64,000 bases of DNA from Actinobacillus lignieresii (GCF_900444945.1 NZ_UFRM01000001.1:1889501-1953500), one strand, 5' to 3'; positions 8,870 to 18,703 are shown, counted from the stretch's first letter. Translations and numbers: made by a program. Notes: a model not told the origin generated them from the sequence alone.

Positions 8870-9382
8870 TTACTTCGCTCGCTCAATTTGTTTTTTGAGT
8901 TTTTGCATTTTTTCTTTAATGCGTTGGCGTTTAAGCGCAGAGATGTGATCCACGAACAGTACGCCGTTGAGGTGGTCGATTTCGTGTTGGATACAGATGG
9001 CGAATAAACCGTCCGCATCGTAAATCACTTCTTCGCCTTTGCGGTTTAACGCTTTTACCTTCACTTTTTCTTTGCGCGGCACTAACGCACGATGACCAGG
9101 GATCGATAAACAGCCTTCTTCGATACCGGTTTCGCCGCATGATTCTAAAATCTCCGGGTTAATCAGTACCACTTGGTTGGTTTTATCGCCTTCAATATCA
9201 ATCGTAATAACACGTTTTAATACGCCCACTTGCGGTGCGGCAAGACCGATTCCTTCGTGTTCGTACATCGTGTCAAACATATCGTCGATGAACTGATTTA
9301 ATTCATCGTCCACCTGTGCGACAGGCTCACACACTTTTGCTAACCCTTCATCCGGGTAAAGTACAACTTCTAAAACTGACAT
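8870..9382 (-). CDS. def: Peptide deformylase
   Basis: 170 residues. It removes the formyl group from nascent protein N-termini. All three signatures are present: GIGLAAPQ (44-51), EGCLS (89-93, Cys91 a metal ligand) and HEIDH (133-137, two His ligands and catalytic Glu). The divergent dprA gene upstream is the usual arrangement in gamma-proteobacteria. The usual downstream partner fmt is missing; the Schlafen-type gene is there instead. Confidence 0.97.
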   Translation of the reverse strand: MSVLEVVLYPDEGLAKVCEPVAQVDDELNQFIDDMFDTMYEHEGIGLAAPQVGVLKRVITIDIEGDKTNQVVLINPEILESCGETGIEEGCLSIPGHRALVPRKEKVKVKALNRKGEEVIYDADGLFAICIQHEIDHLNGVLFVDHISALKRQRIKEKMQKLKKQIERAK

Positions 9383-9384
9383 TT

Positions 9385-9406
9385 TTTTGTGATCTCAATC
9401 GAAAAA
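9385..9406 (+). promoter_or_regulatory. Candidate CRP-S (Sxy-dependent) site for dprA
   Basis: The sequence TTTTGTGATC-TC-AATCGAAAA, centred at 9395/9396, is close to the Pasteurellaceae competence CRP-S site (T-rich, GCGATC-N2-GATCGC, A-rich). It lies about 165 bp upstream of dprA, a known member of the competence regulon in relatives. It also overlaps the untranslated leader of def, so its function is not certain. Confidence 0.5.
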
Positions 9407-9569
9407 TAAAAAATTATAAATTGGTTAATTAACTCGTTTTCTTATGATTGGCTATTTTGTGAAAGTGGCATAGCCAAATAAGACAAAACGTCTGACTAAA
9501 TTACCCGTTTAATTGCGGTTTGTCTATGTTTCCTTTCAATAATCCATAATTAATTTAGGGAACTTATTA

Positions 9570-10724
9570 ATGTCTCAGACTGATTTACTGAAATTATTAC
9601 AAATTCCGCAACTGGGTGCGCAGCGAATCGCTCGTCTGTTATCCGAAGTGGATTTCGCCCAATTTTGCCAATATGACAAACGTCAATTACAACAAATCGG
9701 TTGGAACGAGAAACAGATTCAACGTTGGTTCAATCCGGAAATGCGTTGGATTGAGAGCGCATTGGCGTGGGCGGAGCAACCGAATCAACATTTATTGAGC
9801 TTATTTGATGAGGAATATCCGTTTTTATTACGGCAAATCGGCACTGCACCGCCGATATTATTTGTGCGAGGTTCGCTAAGTAGTTTGAGTTTGCCGCAAA
9901 TTGCAATTGTCGGTAGCCGAGATTTTTCCGCCTACGGTGAATACTGGGCGGGTTATTTTACCGAGCAACTGATTAAACATCATTTGGCGGTAACCAGCGG
10001 ACTCGCAATCGGCATAGACGGCTTTTGCCATCAGCGAGCGGTAGCGGAACAGGGTATCACCATTGCTGTGTTGGGCAGCGGTTTAGATCAAGTCTATCCG
10101 GCAAGGCACAAAAAATTGGCGGAGCAAATTGTCGAAAGCGGCGGGACGTTAGTGTCGGAATTTTTTCCGAATCAACCGCCGCTTGCCGAGAATTTTCCTC
10201 GTCGTAATCGGATTATCAGCGGTTTATCACTTGGTACGTTAGTGGTGGAAGCCACATTAAATAGCGGTTCGCTGATTACCGCTCGTTATGCGTTGGAACA
10301 AGGGCGAGAAGTGTTTGCGTTACCCAATTCGGTACAAAATCCGTATGCACAAGGCTGTCATAAACTGATCAAAGAAGGGGCGATCTTAACCGAAACGATA
10401 GAGGATATTTTGCAAGCGATTCAATATCAACTGCCGAGTCAGCCTCGGCAACAGGTGCTGTTTGAGCCGGAACAAGCGGTCGAAAAAGCCCCATTTTTTG
10501 CAAAAGTCGATATGCCGAATAAGCTCAATCATCTTGCAAAAAAATTACCGGAATTGACCGCTTGTCAGCAACAAATTGTAGAGCATATTAGTCTTGAGCC
10601 GATTTCGATTGACGATTTGGCGAAAGCGACCGCATTGGAAGTGGAAACGCTATTAGTCGAGTTATTGGGTTTGGAATTATTAAGCGTGATTAAGCAGGTA
10701 AGCGGCGGTTATGTCAGACAATAA
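9570..10724 (+). CDS. dprA: DNA processing protein DprA
   Basis: 384 residues. It binds incoming single-stranded DNA during natural transformation and loads RecA. The Rossmann-like DprA domain (about residues 75-285) shows IVGSRDFSAYG, SGLAIGIDGFCH and VLGSGLDQVYPARH. A C-terminal winged-helix domain (about 325-384) is present, as in other Pasteurellaceae DprA proteins. An AGGGAAC ribosome binding site precedes the ATG. The gene carries two USS copies inside its coding region (near 10473 and 10558). With comM and sxy in the same window it supports a naturally competent organism. Confidence 0.97.
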   Translation: MSQTDLLKLLQIPQLGAQRIARLLSEVDFAQFCQYDKRQLQQIGWNEKQIQRWFNPEMRWIESALAWAEQPNQHLLSLFDEEYPFLLRQIGTAPPILFVRGSLSSLSLPQIAIVGSRDFSAYGEYWAGYFTEQLIKHHLAVTSGLAIGIDGFCHQRAVAEQGITIAVLGSGLDQVYPARHKKLAEQIVESGGTLVSEFFPNQPPLAENFPRRNRIISGLSLGTLVVEATLNSGSLITARYALEQGREVFALPNSVQNPYAQGCHKLIKEGAILTETIEDILQAIQYQLPSQPRQQVLFEPEQAVEKAPFFAKVDMPNKLNHLAKKLPELTACQQQIVEHISLEPISIDDLAKATALEVETLLVELLGLELLSVIKQVSGGYVRQ

Positions 10725-10725
10725 A

Positions 10726-10749
10726 AAACGGCATCCGAAAATGCCGTTT
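10726..10749. terminator. Hairpin terminator between dprA and the OPT gene
   Basis: Arms AAACGGCAT and ATGCCGTTT enclose a 6-base loop. A run of six A on the left gives a T run for the minus-strand OPT transcript, so it is mainly its terminator and probably also serves dprA. Confidence 0.8.
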
Positions 10750-10767
10750 GATTCACAATAGGGAAAT

Positions 10768-12774
10768 TTATTTTTTCGCTTGCAGTACGCGACGCGCGAA
10801 AATAATACAGCCGATTGCAAACAGTGTTAAGCCGAGTAATTCCGCCATACCGCCCCAGTTCTCGAGATTTAGCGCTAGCGGCGCGTCAGAGCCGCCCGAA
10901 GTTACCGAGCCTGCAATCACAAAGGCTAACAGTACGCCGACTAAACTTTCGCCTACGATTAAACCGGCGGCGAAAAGTGTGCCGTAGCGTTCCGCTTTTT
11001 TGCTTGTCGCTTCGACATCTTTACCGCTACGTTTAGCATAGCGTTTGATATGACGATTCACTAACCAAGACAACGTTGCGCCGATAATTAACGGAACGTT
11101 TACCACCGGCGGTAAGTAGATACCGATACCCACAGCTAAAGTCGGTAAACCTAAACGACCTGCGCTGGCTTTTTTCAGTAGGGTATCAATGATAATTAAG
11201 CAGATACCGAAAGCAACCCCGACTAAGATATAAGTCCATTCAAGGCTGTTTGAGAAAATACCGTTAGAAATGGTCATCATAATAGTCGCTTGCGGTGCCG
11301 AAAGTGCTTGTGTCGCATCCATTCCCTCACGTGGCATTGCACCGGCAAAACCGTATGCGTGGTACAGAATTTCCAATACCGGTGTGATAACTAACGCACC
11401 GACGATACAACCGATAATTAATGCAAATTGCTGACGCCACGGTGTTGCTTTCACTAAATAACCGGTTTTTAAATCTTGTAGATTATCGTTTCAAATCGTG
11501 GAAATACAGAATACGATTGATGCGGTGAAAATGGTTAATGCGGTTAAGAATCGTTGCCCGTCCGCATTTTCCATTAAGCCTGCGGCATTACCGACTGTCA
11601 TCAGGATCACGGAAATAATCACGATAGAGATGATACCGATACCTGAAATCGGGCTTGATGACGAACCGACTAAGCCTGCCATATAACCGGACGCTGCAGC
11701 GACTAAAAAGCCGACTACCACCGCAAGAATGGTACAAACCACCACCAATAAGAAAGCTAATTCCATTGATAAACCGACCGGTTGTAAGAAGCTGACTAAC
11801 GCCACGATAATCAATGCGATACTCGCTAACACCGTATAAATCATCATTTTTGGCGAAAGGTCTTGTGCGGTACGCTCAAGACTTTGCATTGACGGATCTT
11901 TTAACGCACGGAACGCTTGCGACATTCCTTGCACCATCGGTTTAAATAACACTAATAGCGTCCAAATCGCAGCAATCGCAATCGTCCCTACCCCGATAAA
12001 GCGAACGTTGCTTTTCCATAGACCGGTAGCGAAACTTACCATATCCGCATCGGCAGGCATCGGCGTGGTCGCGGTGAAATAAGGTACGGCGACACCCCAA
12101 GTGAAGAGAGTTCCGACTAACATCGCGATACCGCCCATCATACCGACTAAATAGCCGGCGCCGAGTAATGCGAAAGAGAAACCCATCGGTACTTGGAAGA
12201 TTGCATTGCCGCCTTTAAACCAGTAACTTGCGCCGTCCGCAACCACGCGTAACCCGTTGGTCAAGAAGCTGACCGATGCGGCTAACAGACCGCCGGAAAC
12301 GATTTCTTTAATACCGCTGTCTTTGTTATCGCTTTCATCGCCGGCTTTTAAAATTTCCGCCGCCGCAACGCCTTCCGGATAAGGTAAGTCGCTTTTTACC
12401 ACCATTACGTTTCGTAACGGCACGGTAAAGATAACCCCTAAAATCCCGCCGGAAATACAGATTAATAAGGTTTGCCAGAAAGGAAATGATTGCCAGTAGC
12501 CCATCATTAATAATGCGGGGATGACAAAAATAACCGAAGAAAGCGTCCCTGCCGATGAGGCTTGGGTTTGTACCATATTGTTCTCAAGAATATTTGAGCC
12601 TTGAAACATTTTTAATACCGCCATGGAAATAACGGCTGCCGGAATGGATGAAGCAAAGGTCATCCCGACTTTTAGACCTAAATAAACATTTGAGGCGGTA
12701 AATACCACTGTGATCAATGCCCCTAGAATCATTCCCCTTAGGGTAAGCTCCCGTAGAGCGGTAGGATTATTCAT
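10768..12774 (-). pseudogene. OPT-family oligopeptide transporter, interrupted by one TGA
   Basis: An inner-membrane oligopeptide transporter of the OPT family, about 667 residues if read through. The frame starts at the ATG at 12774 (MNNPTALRE, with a strong GGAGG) and stops at a TGA at 11491-11493. It then continues in the same frame with the conserved NDNLQDLKTG motif to 10768. Most family members have a sense codon (usually Ser) at the stop position, so this looks like a single nonsense mutation, or a sequencing error. About a dozen transmembrane helices are visible across both parts. The downstream part also has an internal ATG (11454), but it would lack two thirds of the protein and is unlikely to work alone. 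Confidence 0.85.
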
Positions 12775-12899
12775 AGTTCCTCCAAAAAATAAATAAAGCA
12801 ACATCTTATAAGAAATCGGCGGGTTTACATAATTATTCGGCTTGTTTTGTGTGTATTTAATCGAATCTTTACATAAAAAGATGATATGAAACAAAAAAT

Positions 12900-12926
12900 A
12901 AAGCCGATTTTATTCAAATCGGCTTT
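12900..12926 (-). terminator. Terminator of the PTS genes
   Basis: Perfect 11-bp arms (AAAGCCGATTT / AAATCGGCTTT) with a 5-base loop are followed on the minus strand by ATTTTTTG. It lies about 70 bp beyond the stop of the IIC gene. Confidence 0.85.
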
Positions 12927-12994
12927 AAGTGAGAGTATGTCTAATTGCATTAAAATGCAGGTTTTGCAAATTTTTATGAAAATTTAACCGCTTG

Positions 12995-14362
12995 TTATTC
13001 GCTTTCTACCGCCGGTTTTTTCGCTAAATAGTTGTAAGCGACTAACAGCGCAAATAATCCGACGATAATCGCAGTAATCACGTCTTTATTGAACACTTGA
13101 GCCATATAACCCAAGATGATACCTACGCCACCGAAGTCAGCATCAGAGAAAGTGGTGTTGGCAAAGCCTAACGAACCGAGAACAGGCAATAAGAATACCG
13201 GTAGGAACGTGATTAATACGCCGTGCGCAAATGCACCGATAATCGCACCGCGACGACCGCCGGTGGCATTACCGAATACGCCTGCGGTTGCACCGCAGAA
13301 GAAGTGCGGCACCACGCCCGGTAAAATCAATACCCAATTTAATTGACCTAATACGGCTAAACTGATGACTCCGCCGGCAAAGCTGGCTAAGAAACCGATT
13401 AACACTGCATTCGGCGCATAAGGGAAGACAATCGGGCAGTCTAACGCCGGTTTTGCATCCGGTACCAGTTTTTCCGAGAAGCCGGTAAACGCCGGTACGA
13501 TTTCCGCTAAAATTAAACGCACCCCTTGTAGAATGACATACACGCCGGCAGCGAAGGTAATCGCTTGAATCGTCGCATAAACCAAATAGTGTTGTCCGCC
13601 ACTGAGGGTTGAAACGTATTCGCTACCGGAGGCAATCGCCAATACATAGTAGATCACCATCATCGTGAGTGAGATTGAAATCGAACTGTCACGCAAGAAA
13701 CTGAGGTTTTTCGGTAAATCCATTTCTTCGGTAGATTTTGAGCCTTTTCCGACCGCTTGTCCGATTGCGCCGGATAATACGTAACCTAATGTACCGAAGT
13801 GACCGAAGCCGACATCATTGCTATCGGTAATTTTACGCATATAACGATGCGCAATCGCCGGGAAAAACGCCATGATTAAACCTAAAGTTAATGAACCGAC
13901 AAATACCAATTACACCCCTTCAAAACCGGCTACGGTAAGAATTACGCCGATCATACACGCCATATAAAAGGTATGGTGACCAGTTAAAAAGATGAATTTT
14001 AAACGGGTAAAGCGAGCAACGATAATATTGGCAACCATACCGAACGCCATAATCAGTGCGGTAGCGGTACCGTATTTCTCGATCGCCATTGAAACGATCG
14101 CTTCATTGTTCGGAATAATACCTTGTACGTTAAATGCGTGTTCGAACATACCGCCCAACGGGGTTAAAGAACTGAGCAACACGGTTGCGCCGCCGCTGAG
14201 TACCAAGAAGCCGAGAATAGTTTTAATCGTACCCTTGATAATATCGGGGAATGCTTTTTTCTGGGCGACCAATCCGGCGAATGCGATTAAACCGACTAAA
14301 ACGGACGGTACTTTGAGAATATCCAGAATAAAAAAGAGAATAGAATCCATAACCCACCTCAC
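12995..14362 (-). pseudogene. ulaA: PTS ascorbate-type IIC permease, interrupted by one TAA
   Basis: A multi-span sugar permease of the ascorbate (UlaA/SgaT) PTS family. The first 150 codons (14362 to 13913) are followed by a TAA at 13910-13912. The frame then continues without shift for 304 codons to 12995, with typical segments such as the pair of FFPAIAHRYM and GFSEKLVPDAKPALDCP. A CAA-to-TAA change (Gln) would explain it. The TTG directly after the stop has no ribosome binding site of its own, so I treat both halves as one broken gene. It overlaps ulaB by 4 bp. Without IIC the PTS here should be inactive. Confidence 0.85.
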
Positions 14363-14631
14363 GCACGATTAAAATAAGCGGTCAATTTTTCTTCAAATTC
14401 GCCCACGCTGATAATATTTTTCACGACAATAATTTTGTCCGGATCGATGGTGCAGCTGCCTGCGATATCTTTTGCCATGACAAACACATCCGCATCGCTA
14501 GGCGTAACGGAGGCTAAATCGGTATGACCGACTTCCGCATCAACCCCTATTTTGGCTAATGCCTTTTTGATATTCATTTCCATCATAAAGCTACTACCGA
14601 TACCGTGACCACAAACCGCCATAATTTTCAT
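14359..14631 (-). CDS. ulaB: PTS ascorbate-type IIB component
   Basis: 90 residues. A small cytoplasmic IIB protein of the ascorbate/galactitol class with the phosphocysteine loop CGHGIGSSF (Cys7). It would relay phosphate from IIA to the incoming sugar bound by IIC. It heads a two-gene unit with the broken ulaA (4-bp overlap). Neither IIA (ulaC) nor the catabolic ulaDEFG genes are nearby, so the set is incomplete here. The substrate assignment to ascorbate is by resemblance only. Confidence 0.85.
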   Translation of the reverse strand: MKIMAVCGHGIGSSFMMEMNIKKALAKIGVDAEVGHTDLASVTPSDADVFVMAKDIAGSCTIDPDKIIVVKNIISVGEFEEKLTAYFNRA

Positions 14632-14733
14632 ATACGCCTCCGTTTAAGCAAAATAGATAATGACTTCGGAGAATTTCGAAGTTGGATTGACTATAAAATA
14701 GAACGATTATCGACCGCAATGAGCAAAAACGAA

Positions 14734-14755
14734 AAATGTGAACTGGCTAACATTT
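14734..14755 (-). promoter_or_regulatory. Candidate CRP (CRP-N) site for the PTS genes
   Basis: AAATGTGA-N6-TAACATTT is a near-consensus catabolite activator site (one mismatch in the second half). It lies about 105 bp upstream of ulaB, a plausible place for cAMP-CRP control. A second inverted repeat, ACTTCG-N8-CGAAGT (14663-14682), lies between it and the gene and could bind a specific repressor. Confidence 0.6.
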
Positions 14756-14933
14756 CTTATGTAAAGGGGATTTTATCGGCGATGGTTCGGCTTTTATTTT
14801 TGAGGATAAATGTCACTTTTAAAGAAAAAACGGATAATTTTTCATAAAAGATCGTGGCAAGTGAAATGAAAAATGTTAGAATCCAACGCTTTTAGAAATA
14901 ATTGTTCTTTTTTTACAAAATTTTAGGTTTTAT

Positions 14934-15347
14934 ATGGCTACTGAGATTAAAAAGAAAACCCCCGAACAAGTCGAAGAAAAGGGCGTGAAAAGTAAGGGCG
15001 TAAACAGCGTATTATGGTGTTTGGCTATCTTATTACTTGCTGTGGCGGCAATTGGTAATGCATATTTCGCCTCGAGTTTTTCGCTCGTGGTACGCGTATT
15101 ATTGCTTGTCGTGTTAGTGGTCGGTGCGGTAGTGCTTGCGGCAATGACTAACCAGGGTCAAACAGCGATAGGCTTTATTAAAGAATCTCGCACGGAGCTT
15201 AGAAAAATTATTTGGCCGACTCGCCCTGAAGCGACTCAAACAACATTAATCGTACTCGCAATGTGTGTGGTTGTGTCATTAGTATTATGGGGTATCGACT
15301 CTATTATCGTTACATTGGTTACGTTTTTAACAAATTTAAGGTTCTAA
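14934..15347 (+). CDS. secE: Preprotein translocase subunit SecE
   Basis: 137 residues with three transmembrane helices (about residues 24-44, 48-68, 108-130), the long gamma-proteobacterial form. The conserved amphipathic segment [14 protein letters not shown] precedes the last helix, the part that clamps SecY. It is followed after 1 bp by nusG, the universal secE-nusG arrangement. Confidence 0.97.
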   Translation: MATEIKKKTPEQVEEKGVKSKGVNSVLWCLAILLLAVAAIGNAYFASSFSLVVRVLLLVVLVVGAVVLAAMTNQGQTAIGFIKESRTELRKIIWPTRPEATQTTLIVLAMCVVVSLVLWGIDSIIVTLVTFLTNLRF

Positions 15348-15348
15348 A

Positions 15349-15912
15349 ATGAGCGAAGTAGAAAATACAGAAGCAACAAAAATGCGTTGGTATGTATTAC
15401 AAGCGTTTTCCGGTTTTGAAAACCGTGTTGCGGTAACATTGCGTGAATATATCAAATTACACCAAATGGAAGATCAATTTGGTGAAGTATTAGTACCGAC
15501 CGAAGAAGTTGTTGAAAGCGTCGGCGGTCGCCGTCGTCGTACCGAGCGTAAATTCTTCCCTGGTTACGTATTGGTACAAATGGAAATGAATGACGACACA
15601 TGGCATTTAGTGAAAAGCGTGCCGCGTGTAATGGGCTTTATCGGCGGCACAGCGGATAAACCGGCACCGATTTCCAAACGCGAAGCGGATCGTATTTTAA
15701 ACCGCGTTCAAGAAACGGCGGAAAAACCGCGTCACAGAAAAGAATTCCAACCGGGCGAAAACGTACGTGTTACCGAAGGTCCGTTTGCAGACTTTACCGG
15801 TACGGTGGAAGAAGTGGATTACGAAAAAGGTCGCTTAAAAGTATCCGTATCTATCTTTGGACGCGCAACGCCGGTTGAACTGGAGTTCGGTCAAGTGGAA
15901 AAACAATCGTAA
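15349..15912 (+). CDS. nusG: Transcription termination/antitermination factor NusG
   Basis: 187 residues. The N-terminal NGN domain (about 12-125, starting [12 protein letters not shown]) binds RNA polymerase. The C-terminal KOW domain (about 135-187, with [20 protein letters not shown]) contacts Rho or ribosomal protein S10. Full length and intact. Translation is probably coupled to secE. Confidence 0.98.
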   Translation: MSEVENTEATKMRWYVLQAFSGFENRVAVTLREYIKLHQMEDQFGEVLVPTEEVVESVGGRRRRTERKFFPGYVLVQMEMNDDTWHLVKSVPRVMGFIGGTADKPAPISKREADRILNRVQETAEKPRHRKEFQPGENVRVTEGPFADFTGTVEEVDYEKGRLKVSVSIFGRATPVELEFGQVEKQS

Positions 15913-15943
15913 TTGTTTTTTATATAGAACCCGGCTAAAAAGT

Positions 15944-15997
15944 AAGCGGTTTATTTTCAAAGAATTTTTGCAAAAATAAGTAGAAAAACAACCGCTT
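15944..15997 (+). terminator. USS-based hairpin after nusG
   Basis: AAGCGGTT (15944-15951) and AACCGCTT (15990-15997) form an imperfect longer stem with neighbouring T/A tracts, followed by TTTCTT. It probably ends or attenuates the secE-nusG transcript before the rplK promoter. Confidence 0.5.
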
Positions 15998-16074
15998 TTC
16001 TTATTCTGTAAAGTGTCTTTTATACGCATTTTAGTTTTAAGACGATTAAATTGCATTATTCTAAATAGTTTTGC

Positions 16075-16103
16075 TTGAAAAATGATCGCAAGTTGTTTAG
16101 AAT
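16075..16103 (+). promoter_or_regulatory. Sigma-70 promoter of rplKA
   Basis: TTGAAA (16075-16080), a 17-bp spacer, and TAGAAT (16098-16103). The start of transcription should be near 16110, giving a leader of about 90 nt. Confidence 0.7.
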
Positions 16104-16147
16104 AATCGCCCTATACGAGTTGGCTTGCTGACTCGTTTTTTTGTGTA

Positions 16148-16182
16148 ACAGGGGAGCCGATTTTCGGCGTTATTACCCACTT
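16148..16182 (+). promoter_or_regulatory. Candidate L1 autoregulatory site in the rplK leader
   Basis: The segment AGGGGAGCCGATTTTCGGCG and the following GTTATTACCCA resemble the ribosomal protein L1 target in the L11 leader of enterobacteria, which mimics the 23S rRNA L1 site. Binding of L1 there would repress rplK and rplA translation. Confidence 0.5.
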
Positions 16183-16198
16183 AGAGGAAACTTATAAA

Positions 16199-16627
16199 AT
16201 GGCAAAAAAAGTCCAAGCATACGTTAAGTTGCAAGTTGCAGCTGGTATGGCTAACCCTTCACCACCGGTTGGTCCTGCATTAGGTCAACAAGGTGTTAAC
16301 ATCATGGAATTCTGTAAAGCATTCAACGCTCGTACCGAGAGCTTAGAAAAAGGTTTACCAATCCCTGTTGTTATCACAGTTTACGCAGACCGTTCATTCA
16401 CTTTCGTAACTAAAACTCCACCGGCAGCAGTATTACTTAAAAAAGCTGTAGGTATCAAATCTGGTTCAGGTAAACCGAACAAAGATAAAGTGGGTACGGT
16501 AACTCAAGAGCAATTACGTCAAATCGCTGAAACTAAAGCGGCAGATATGACTGGTGCTACTATCGAAACTAAAATGAAATCAATCGCTGGTACAGCTCGC
16601 TCAATGGGCTTAATCGTAGAGGAATAA
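16199..16627 (+). CDS. rplK: 50S ribosomal protein L11
   Basis: 142 residues, standard length. The N-terminal Pro-rich region ([13 protein letters not shown]) and the C-terminal rRNA-binding domain (GTARSMGL) are typical. L11 forms the GTPase-associated centre of the large subunit. A GAGGAAAC ribosome binding site precedes the ATG, and rplA follows after 4 bp. Confidence 0.98.
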   Translation: MAKKVQAYVKLQVAAGMANPSPPVGPALGQQGVNIMEFCKAFNARTESLEKGLPIPVVITVYADRSFTFVTKTPPAAVLLKKAVGIKSGSGKPNKDKVGTVTQEQLRQIAETKAADMTGATIETKMKSIAGTARSMGLIVEE

Positions 16628-16631
16628 TACA

Positions 16632-17321
16632 ATGGCTAAATTGACTAAAAAAATGAAAGCAATTAAAGCTGGCGTAGATTCTACTAAAGCTTACGAAATC
16701 AACGAAGCGATCGCAGTGTTAAAACAATTCGCAACAGCTAAATTCGTTGAAAGCGTAGACGTAGCGGTGAACTTAGGTATCGACCCTCGTAAATCAGACC
16801 AAAACGTACGTGGTGCAACAGTATTACCACACGGTACGGGTCGTACAGCTCGCGTAGCAGTATTCACACAAGGCGCGAACGCAGAAGCAGCTAAAGCGGC
16901 AGGCGCTGATTTAGTCGGTATGGAAGATTTAGCAGAGCAAATCAAGAAAGGCGAAATGAACTTTGACGTTGTTATCGCTTCTCCGGATGCAATGCGTGTT
17001 GTAGGTCAATTAGGTCAAGTATTAGGTCCGCGCGGCTTAATGCCAAACCCGAAAGTTGGTACTGTAACGCCAAACGTTGCTGAAGCAGTTAAAAATGCTA
17101 AATCAGGTCAGATCCGTTACCGTAACGACAAAAATGGTATTATCCATACAACGATCGGTAAAGCAGACTTCGCACCTGAACAATTAAAAGATAACTTGGT
17201 GGCGTTATTAGCGGCGTTAAACAAAGCTAAACCAACAACAGCTAAAGGTATCTTCATCAAGAAAGTAAGCATCTCTACAACGATGGGTGCTGGTGTTGCT
17301 GTTGATCAAGCATCACTTTAA
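16632..17321 (+). CDS. rplA: 50S ribosomal protein L1
   Basis: 229 residues, standard length. The two-domain L1 fold with [16 protein letters not shown] (around residues 127-142) is clear. L1 forms the mobile stalk at the E site and is also the likely repressor of this operon. Confidence 0.98.
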   Translation: MAKLTKKMKAIKAGVDSTKAYEINEAIAVLKQFATAKFVESVDVAVNLGIDPRKSDQNVRGATVLPHGTGRTARVAVFTQGANAEAAKAAGADLVGMEDLAEQIKKGEMNFDVVIASPDAMRVVGQLGQVLGPRGLMPNPKVGTVTPNVAEAVKNAKSGQIRYRNDKNGIIHTTIGKADFAPEQLKDNLVALLAALNKAKPTTAKGIFIKKVSISTTMGAGVAVDQASL

Positions 17322-17329
17322 TTTCTAAT

Positions 17330-17610
17330 CGAAGTTAAAACTTTACAAGGTCGTGGATTATTGTATAATTTGCGACCTTAACTTGCGAGAGCAAGCTGAT
17401 GGTGCTTAGCCTATCTAAGCCCCGTCCAAGACCGTAGGTGAATAAGTTTTCTTATTCTTAATAAAAAACCTACGTAGATGGTGAACAGACAGAATTTTCT
17501 GCTTCTGGACACCTTAGGCTCAGAAGATTGCTACTTGCGATGCAAGCGGTGAGTTTTTTGAGGTTTTTTGTAAATTCCACTTTGGTGGAGTGTATCAGGA
17601 GCTAAAACCA
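17330..17610 (+). ncRNA. Ribosomal protein L10 leader
   Basis: The long untranslated stretch before rplJ has the features of the L10 leader RNA: a promoter-like TTGTATAAT region at its 5' side and several stems, including ACCGTAGGTGAATAAG pairing region and the CTACGTAG segment. Binding of the L10-L7/L12 complex to this leader limits rplJL translation in enterobacteria. The match is by general form; no covariance search was run. Confidence 0.65.
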
Positions 17611-18102
17611 ATGGCATTAAATCTTCAAGACAAACAAGCGATTGTTGCTGAAGTAAACGAAGCTGCCAAAGGTGCCCTTTCAGCTGTTGTTGCGGATTCT
17701 CGCGGCGTAACAGTTGAGAAAATGACTGAGTTACGTAAATCTGCTCGTGAAGCTGGTGTAACAATGCGCGTCGTACGTAATACTTTATTACGTCGTGCGG
17801 TTGAAGGCACAGAGTTCGAGTGCTTAACAGATACGTTTATCGGTCCGACTCTTATCGCATTCTCTCACGAACACCCGGGCGCAGCAGCGCGTTTGTTCAC
17901 TGAATTTGCGAAAGCGAATAAAGAGTTTGAACTTAAAGGTGCAGCCTTTGAAGGTAAAGTACAAGATGTAGAATTCTTAGCTACATTACCAACTTACGAA
18001 GAAGCAATTGCACGTTTAATGGGCACAATGAAAGAAGCTGCGGCAGGCAAACTTGTTCGCACTCTTGCGGCATTACGCGACAAATTACAAGAAGCTGCAT
18101 AA
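17611..18102 (+). CDS. rplJ: 50S ribosomal protein L10
   Basis: 163 residues from the ATG at 17611 (MALNLQDKQ), preceded by CAGGAG at proper distance; an upstream in-frame ATG at 17590 would add seven atypical residues. L10 is the base of the L7/L12 stalk. The C-terminal helix that binds L7/L12 dimers is present. Confidence 0.97.
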   Translation: MALNLQDKQAIVAEVNEAAKGALSAVVADSRGVTVEKMTELRKSAREAGVTMRVVRNTLLRRAVEGTEFECLTDTFIGPTLIAFSHEHPGAAARLFTEFAKANKEFELKGAAFEGKVQDVEFLATLPTYEEAIARLMGTMKEAAAGKLVRTLAALRDKLQEAA

Positions 18103-18162
18103 TTTTTAGCAGAAAACTTCTTAACTCGTTTAACAACTTATTTACTTTAGGAATTGATTGTC

Positions 18163-18531
18163 ATGTCATTAACTAACGAACAATTAATCGAAGCGATCGC
18201 TTCAAAATCAGTATCAGAAATCGTTGAATTAATCGCAGCGATGGAAGAAAAATTCGGTGTTTCAGCAGCGGCAGCAGTAGCGGCAGCTCCAGCAGCAGGC
18301 GCAGCGGCAGCAGAAGAGAAAACTGAATTCGACGTAATTCTTGCTGAAGCAGGTGCAAACAAAGTTGCTGTAATCAAAGCAGTACGTGGTGCAACAGGTT
18401 TAGGCTTAAAAGAAGCTAAAGACTTAGTTGAATCTGCACCGGCAGCATTAAAAGAAGGTATCTCTAAACCAGAAGCTGAAGCACTTAAAAAAGAATTAGA
18501 AGAAGCTGGCGCGAAAGTAGAAATCAAATAA
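18163..18531 (+). CDS. rplL: 50S ribosomal protein L7/L12
   Basis: 122 residues from the ATG at 18163 (MSLTNEQ), preceded by TAGGA. It shows the N-terminal dimerisation helix, the Ala-rich hinge (about 38-52) and the C-terminal domain (KTEFDVIL to AGAKVEIK) that recruits translation factors. A strong terminator follows directly. Confidence 0.98.
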
Positions 18532-18567
18532 TTTTTGATTTAACTTTTCCGGAACTTCAAGTTCAAC

Positions 18568-18595
18568 AAAACCCCGATGGAAACATCGGGGTTTT
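18568..18595 (+). terminator. Rho-independent terminator after rplL
   Basis: ACCCCGATG-GAAA-CATCGGGGT followed by a T run. In relatives an attenuating terminator often lies between rplL and rpoB. Part of it is repeated at 20234-20249. Confidence 0.85.
18572..18587 (+). repeat. Left copy of 16-bp direct repeat flanking hipBA
   Basis: CCCCGATGGAAACATC, the left arm and loop of the rplL terminator, recurs exactly at 20234-20249 directly after hipA, bracketing the two-gene insertion. Confidence 0.85.
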
Positions 18596-18623
18596 TGCAT
18601 TTTAGAGATATGTTTAAGTACTT

Positions 18624-18703
18624 AAATTGATAAGTAAGTAATAATTTGATATTATTTTATCAATTTTTAATTTAAAAGGTTTGTTTTTGATAAAATGTTA
18701 TCA
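18624..18703 (+). promoter_or_regulatory. Operator-like palindromes at the hipBA promoter
   Basis: A perfect 10-bp inverted repeat (AAATTGATAA at 18624-18633, TTATCAATTT at 18657-18666) is followed by TGATAA-N4-TTATCA (18688-18703), which encloses the start codon of the antitoxin gene. The four TGATAA/TTATCA half-sites suggest autoregulation by the HipB-like protein. Confidence 0.6.

Noticed and set aside
10768..11454. Second part of the OPT gene as a separate membrane protein
   Set aside because: The frame is continuous through the TGA with conserved residues just after it; the ATG at 11454 is internal and lacks a ribosome binding site.
12995..13909. Second half of the PTS IIC gene as a gene of its own
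   Set aside because: It would begin with TTG directly after a stop in the same frame, lacks a ribosome binding site and starts in the middle of the family alignment.
14605..14847. Plus-strand ORF of 80 residues upstream of secE
   Set aside because: It runs through the CRP site and the ulaB start, has no ribosome binding site and an unlikely composition; treated as chance.
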